From Methanobacteriota archaeon (lineage in GTDB: Archaea > Halobacteriota > Methanosarcinia > Methanosarcinales > Methanoperedenaceae): DNA of 8,081 bases. The translations under genes were made by a program, and so were the position numbers. Of the stretch, positions 5,917-8,081 are shown in pieces; the first letter of the stretch is position 1; each line of letters starts with the position of its first letter. A model generated the notes under the pieces. It was not told the origin of the DNA. It made no database searches and saw only the letters and a program-made list of their open reading frames with translations. The stretch lies in assembly GCA_018900975.1 (NCBI GenBank), contig JAHIFK010000177.1, positions 1-8,081 on the forward strand. The letters run 5' to 3'.

Positions 5917-6525
5917 TTATATATTAGATGATCGTTCCGTTTGCCTGATCCAGTGCTCTCCTTCGCTGTCATGTACGCATATAGCTCCCCTGCCGTCTGG
6001 TTTGAATCCCATGAATTTTTCAAGAAGAGCTATTGTTTCCCTGATCTCAGCGATATATCGTTCCTTTAGCAGCGCAGCCATCTTCATAGCATCCTCATTA
6101 CTGATAGCGCTGCCAATTCCCTCGCAAACAGATACCATCAGTCGTCCCTCAAACAAATAAAAAGGATATGTGCTGCAAATATACGGTCGGCATTCGTATA
6201 TTTTACATAAACCCTTATCCAGGAATGCGCAGTTCCCATTTTTCTTCAATACCCATTCAAAAGTATGGATATTTCCGTCAGTATCCCTGTCTTCTGATGG
6301 GGATGGAACTGCTATGTCTTCCCATTTAAGCCCGGTCTTTTCAGATATGCGCCTTATTTCGAACGGAAAGACAGATACAGTATTGTCGCCGTAGTCCTCA
6401 ATGCAGCATTTTGCGCACCGCACGCATTTATATCCGATTGATCTTATTTTATCCGCCATCGCGCTTTCATCGATCATAGCGGCTATGCTGAGCGATTTTT
6501 TCAATTGGGTGGTCTTTTCGTTCAT
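5917..6525 (-). CDS. YkgJ-family zinc/iron-chelating cysteine-cluster protein
   Basis: The preferred ATG at 6525 gives 202 aa. Near the N terminus is C-x2-C-x2-C-C (Cys34, 37, 40, 41). It is followed by N-C-A-F-L (Cys99), L-C-K-I-Y-E-C-R-P-Y-I-C (Cys107, 112, 117) and STYPF. This is the full YkgJ/CxxCxxCC signature (Pfam UPF0153 type), thought to bind zinc or an Fe-S cluster. The molecular role of the family is not settled; some members methylate or modify partner proteins' metal sites, but nothing here shows that. A longer reading from a TTG at 6600 adds 25 residues. I reject it because that region includes an exact tandem repeat (NSQLN twice) and overlaps the promoter. The gene ends 59 bp before the phosphoesterase operon on the same strand and is divergent from a lipoprotein gene. 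Confidence 0.82.
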   Translation of the reverse strand: MNEKTTQLKKSLSIAAMIDESAMADKIRSIGYKCVRCAKCCIEDYGDNTVSVFPFEIRRISEKTGLKWEDIAVPSPSEDRDTDGNIHTFEWVLKKNGNCAFLDKGLCKIYECRPYICSTYPFYLFEGRLMVSVCEGIGSAISNEDAMKMAALLKERYIAEIRETIALLEKFMGFKPDGRGAICVHDSEGEHWIRQTERSSNI

Positions 6526-6540
6526 TGTTCTATCATTATT

Positions 6541-6570
6541 ATTAAGTTGTGAATTATTAAGTTGTGAATT
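6541..6570. repeat. Exact 15-bp tandem duplication in the YkgJ-like gene leader
   Basis: ATTAAGTTGTGAATT occurs twice with no gap (6541-6555 and 6556-6570). It lies 16-45 bp upstream of the preferred ATG at 6525 and downstream of the TATA-like tract. It may be a doubled operator, a leader mRNA element or a recent slippage duplication. Confidence 0.8.
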
Positions 6571-6582
6571 TTTTAGTAGTAA

Positions 6583-6610
6583 AACATTAATAGTATTCAA
6601 TATATTTATT
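6583..6610. promoter_or_regulatory. Shared divergent promoter region, YkgJ-like gene and lipoprotein gene
   Basis: For the minus strand, AATAAATATATTG (6608-6596) is a good TATA-like tract and places transcription near 6575, with a leader of about 50 nt holding the tandem repeat. For the plus strand, AAAACATTAATA (6581-6592) is a candidate BRE/TATA that would start near 6613, just before the weak GGTG site (6616-6619) of the lipoprotein gene. The two promoters overlap, so one regulator could control both. Boxes were read by eye. Confidence 0.4.
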
Positions 6611-6624
6611 AATGCGGTGTTCGA

Positions 6625-7317
6625 ATGAGAAAAACTTTAATCCTTATTTTATTTTTGGTCGTGCTGGCAGCAGGATGCCTGGAAACAAAAGATGCATGGC
6701 CTGCGGTCGTAAGCGAAAACGTCCTGAAGGAAGCTGGTTGGGTCGGTGTTGGTGATGTAAAGAAGCAGAGCCAGAGCCAGAATTTAGCAGGCGCGACCGT
6801 CAAAGTGAATATTGCGGTCATGAACTACAGGGATGATGCACTTGCAATGAATATTTCAGAACAGGTACAGAAACTGACCGATCTTACACCCAGACAGGCA
6901 TCAGGAGCTTCGCAATTCACATCCCAGCTTGTGACGGTCCGCCTTGTGCTTCCGGCAGGCATCTCACTTCCGTCCGAGATCATGAACAAAATAACAACGT
7001 CCCAGATCGAGCAGATAGCATCACAGAACAATATCAGGGACTTTCATGAGATCGGTTCCAAAATAACCCTGCTTTCCAATGGTAAGGAAGCTGAATTGAA
7101 AAATTATGAAGGATTGATCGATTTTGATGGCGGTACAATAAAGATCAGGGGAATGATCACTACATGGCCTGATTCGGGTTCCAATATCATCGTCTTTGGA
7201 GTCCTTCCGGCAGAGGATATAGTAATAACGCCCGGATCAGGTAAACCGGTGTCAGTAAAGATCAATTCAGAGGAAGAATCCCGGAAAATGATAAAACTGA
7301 TAGAGAACGTTAAGTGA
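6625..7317 (+). CDS. Archaeal membrane lipoprotein of unknown function
   Basis: The 230-aa protein has a lipoprotein signal: Arg2-Lys3, a hydrophobic core (4-14) and the lipobox L-A-A-G-C with Cys18 as the lipidated residue. The mature part has no further Cys, no second membrane helix and no catalytic motif. It mixes helices with beta segments (KVNIAVMNYRDD 60-71, VTVRLVLPAGISLP). The layout is similar to that of small archaeal lipoproteins such as the DUF6517 group, but I cannot assign it firmly. The protein should sit on the outer face of the cytoplasmic membrane. Its ATG is preceded by a weak GGTG. It is divergent from the YkgJ-like gene, and its TGA directly abuts the stop codon of the converging regulator gene. 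Confidence 0.72.
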   Translation: MRKTLILILFLVVLAAGCLETKDAWPAVVSENVLKEAGWVGVGDVKKQSQSQNLAGATVKVNIAVMNYRDDALAMNISEQVQKLTDLTPRQASGASQFTSQLVTVRLVLPAGISLPSEIMNKITTSQIEQIASQNNIRDFHEIGSKITLLSNGKEAELKNYEGLIDFDGGTIKIRGMITTWPDSGSNIIVFGVLPAEDIVITPGSGKPVSVKINSEEESRKMIKLIENVK

Positions 7318-7836
7318 TCATCCCATTTTTTTTGCGGCTAATTCAATAGCAGCTATCAGGCTGTCCCTGGGCATGATGGTCGTGACAGGGATGCGCAGCA
7401 CCTTTTCAACAGTGGGGCTCACGATAGGGGCGCATACTAGCGCTTTTGCGCCGTCCCTTTCAGCCCTGATGGCTGCAACTATGGCGTCTTCCATGGATGT
7501 TGCGGAGTATTCCCTGACAGTCAAAAGCCGACCGTGCACCTTTAGTTTCTTTTCAGTTATGTAGTCAAGAACAGGGCGGGCTGCAATAACTGCAATGAAC
7601 TCGGGTTTTTCGGTCCCTTCTATTTTCCGCAGGGCGCGTACTATCTGTCTTAAAGTTTTTATATTGGGTTCCCGGCTGCCAGATAACAGTTTGTAAATAG
7701 TGCTTGCGGGTATGCCTGACTTTTCGCTGAATTCAGCGGCTGTCATGCGCATATCTTCTTTGATCGTTCTTCCTAATTCCCTGATGAAAACTTCATCAGA
7801 ATCAATTGCAGCCTTTATCAGATCATCTGCTGTCAT
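7318..7836 (-). CDS. XRE-type one-component regulator with PrpR_N-like sensor domain
   Basis: The 172-aa protein has an N-terminal XRE/Cro-type DNA-binding domain (about 18-71). Its helix-turn-helix reads MTAAEFSEKSGIPASTIYKL (31-50), followed by the typical G-S-R-E-P-N-I-K-T-L-R. The C-terminal half (about 79-170) is alpha/beta: FIAVIAARPVLDYI, a central helix, AKALVCAPIVSPTVEKVL, then IPVTTIMPRDSLIAAIELA. That order resembles the PrpR_N sensor fold and archaeal predicted regulators of the COG1709 kind. Such proteins sense a small ligand and bind DNA in one chain; the ligand is unknown. The promoter carries two TCTTATCAC repeats placed like an operator, so autoregulation is likely. The neighbours on both sides are lipoprotein genes, possible targets. 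The HTH assignment is strong; the sensor-domain name is tentative. Confidence 0.82.
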   Translation of the reverse strand: MTADDLIKAAIDSDEVFIRELGRTIKEDMRMTAAEFSEKSGIPASTIYKLLSGSREPNIKTLRQIVRALRKIEGTEKPEFIAVIAARPVLDYITEKKLKVHGRLLTVREYSATSMEDAIVAAIRAERDGAKALVCAPIVSPTVEKVLRIPVTTIMPRDSLIAAIELAAKKMG

Positions 7837-7844
7837 AAATATTC

Positions 7845-7880
7845 TCTTATCACGATTATTATTACGATTCTTATCACAAT
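7845..7880. promoter_or_regulatory. Direct-repeat operator candidate of the XRE regulator gene
   Basis: TCTTATCACGAT (7845-7856) and TCTTATCACAAT (7869-7880) match at 11 of 12 bases and lie 24 bp apart. The second copy is also part of an inverted repeat, CGATT/AATCG (7865-7882). They sit between the TATA box and the ATG of the minus-strand regulator gene, covering the expected transcription start. Binding there would block transcription, as in autorepression. Confidence 0.5.
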
Positions 7881-7882
7881 CG

Positions 7883-7888
7883 TATATA
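7883..7888 (-). promoter_or_regulatory. TATA box of the XRE regulator gene
   Basis: TATATA on the minus strand lies about 50 bp before the ATG at 7836. It predicts a start near 7860 and a leader of about 25 nt, within the direct repeats. Confidence 0.5.
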
Positions 7889-7933
7889 GTTCACAAATTA
7901 TTAATACATTTGGGTTACAACAGGTATCAATAA

Positions 7934-7948
7934 GGAAACCATTAAATA
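7934..7948 (+). promoter_or_regulatory. BRE/TATA promoter of the second lipoprotein gene
   Basis: AGGAAACC, BRE-like, runs into ATTAAATA. Transcription would start near 7970, leaving a short leader that includes the AAGGGG ribosome binding site. Confidence 0.5.
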
Positions 7949-7981
7949 CCGCTATTGTGAAAAGAACCTTATTACCTTTAG

Positions 7982-7987
7982 AAGGGG
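7982..7987 (+). promoter_or_regulatory. Ribosome binding site of the second lipoprotein gene
   Basis: AAGGGG lies five bases before the ATG at 7993 and supports a real start, although the gene is cut off by the window edge. Confidence 0.6.
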
Positions 7988-7992
7988 AAATC

Positions 7993-8081
7993 ATGAAAAC
8001 ACTCGCAAATATAATTCTGGTTGTTATTGTAACGGCTCTGGTAGCCGGATGCGTTGATGAAAATAAAACACCTGACCAGCC
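7993..8081 (+). CDS. Putative lipoprotein, 5' part only
   Basis: Only the first 29 codons are inside the window. They read as a clear lipoprotein signal: Lys2, a long hydrophobic core (4-18) and the lipobox L-V-A-G-C with Cys20, followed by the polar start of the mature chain, VDENKTPDQ. A Shine-Dalgarno site and a BRE/TATA promoter precede it at good spacing. Nothing can be said about the mature domain. It could be a solute-binding protein or another small envelope lipoprotein. It is divergent from the XRE regulator across 156 bp, which makes it a possible target of that regulator. Confidence 0.7.
   Translation, partial: MKTLANIILVVIVTALVAGCVDENKTPDQ

Noticed and set aside
5917..6600. Longer 227-aa version of the YkgJ-like protein
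   Set aside because: It needs a TTG start inside the divergent promoter and includes a repeat-derived low-complexity N terminus; the ATG at 6525 is more likely.

Overview
The window looks like euryarchaeal DNA, most likely from the Methanosarcinales (a methanogen or a Methanoperedens-type ANME-2d relative). The evidence is a RadB recombinase paralogue, a CooC-type nickel-insertion ATPase for CO dehydrogenase, an archaellum-type ArlD/FlaD protein, archaeal TATA/BRE-like promoter signals, lipobox lipoproteins and a surface protein rich in N-glycosylation sequons. The genus is an inference. All family calls come from motif reading only, as no database search was possible.

Layout, left to right. 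Positions 1-400 hold a decayed C-terminal piece of an IS200/IS605-type TnpA transposase (65-304, +) followed by a strong hairpin (321-347). A stand-alone ArlD/FlaD-like archaellum accessory gene (401-1501, -) comes next. It is divergent, across a 158-bp AT-rich promoter region, from a two-gene membrane operon (1660-3731, +): a sequon-rich, C-terminally anchored surface protein and a small three-helix membrane protein.

A tight minus-strand operon follows, read from 5857 to 3775: a YfcE-like metallophosphoesterase, CooC and RadB. CooC and RadB overlap by ATGA, so a nickel maturation factor and a DNA-repair factor are probably translationally coupled. Upstream lies a YkgJ-type zinc/iron-chelating cysteine-cluster protein (5917-6525, -). 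Its ATG start is preceded by an exact 15-bp tandem repeat. It is divergent from a lipoprotein gene (6625-7317, +).

That lipoprotein gene meets an XRE/PrpR_N-like one-component regulator (7318-7836, -) tail to tail with no base between the stop codons. The regulator's promoter carries a pair of direct repeats placed like an autoregulatory operator. Across a 156-bp intergenic region a second lipoprotein gene starts at 7993 (+) and is cut by the window end.

No rRNA, tRNA, CRISPR array or defence system was seen. Most of the window is ordinary archaeal chromosome. The items most worth a second look are the orphan ArlD next to the surface-protein pair, the CooC-RadB coupling, and the operator-like repeats and palindrome in three promoter regions.
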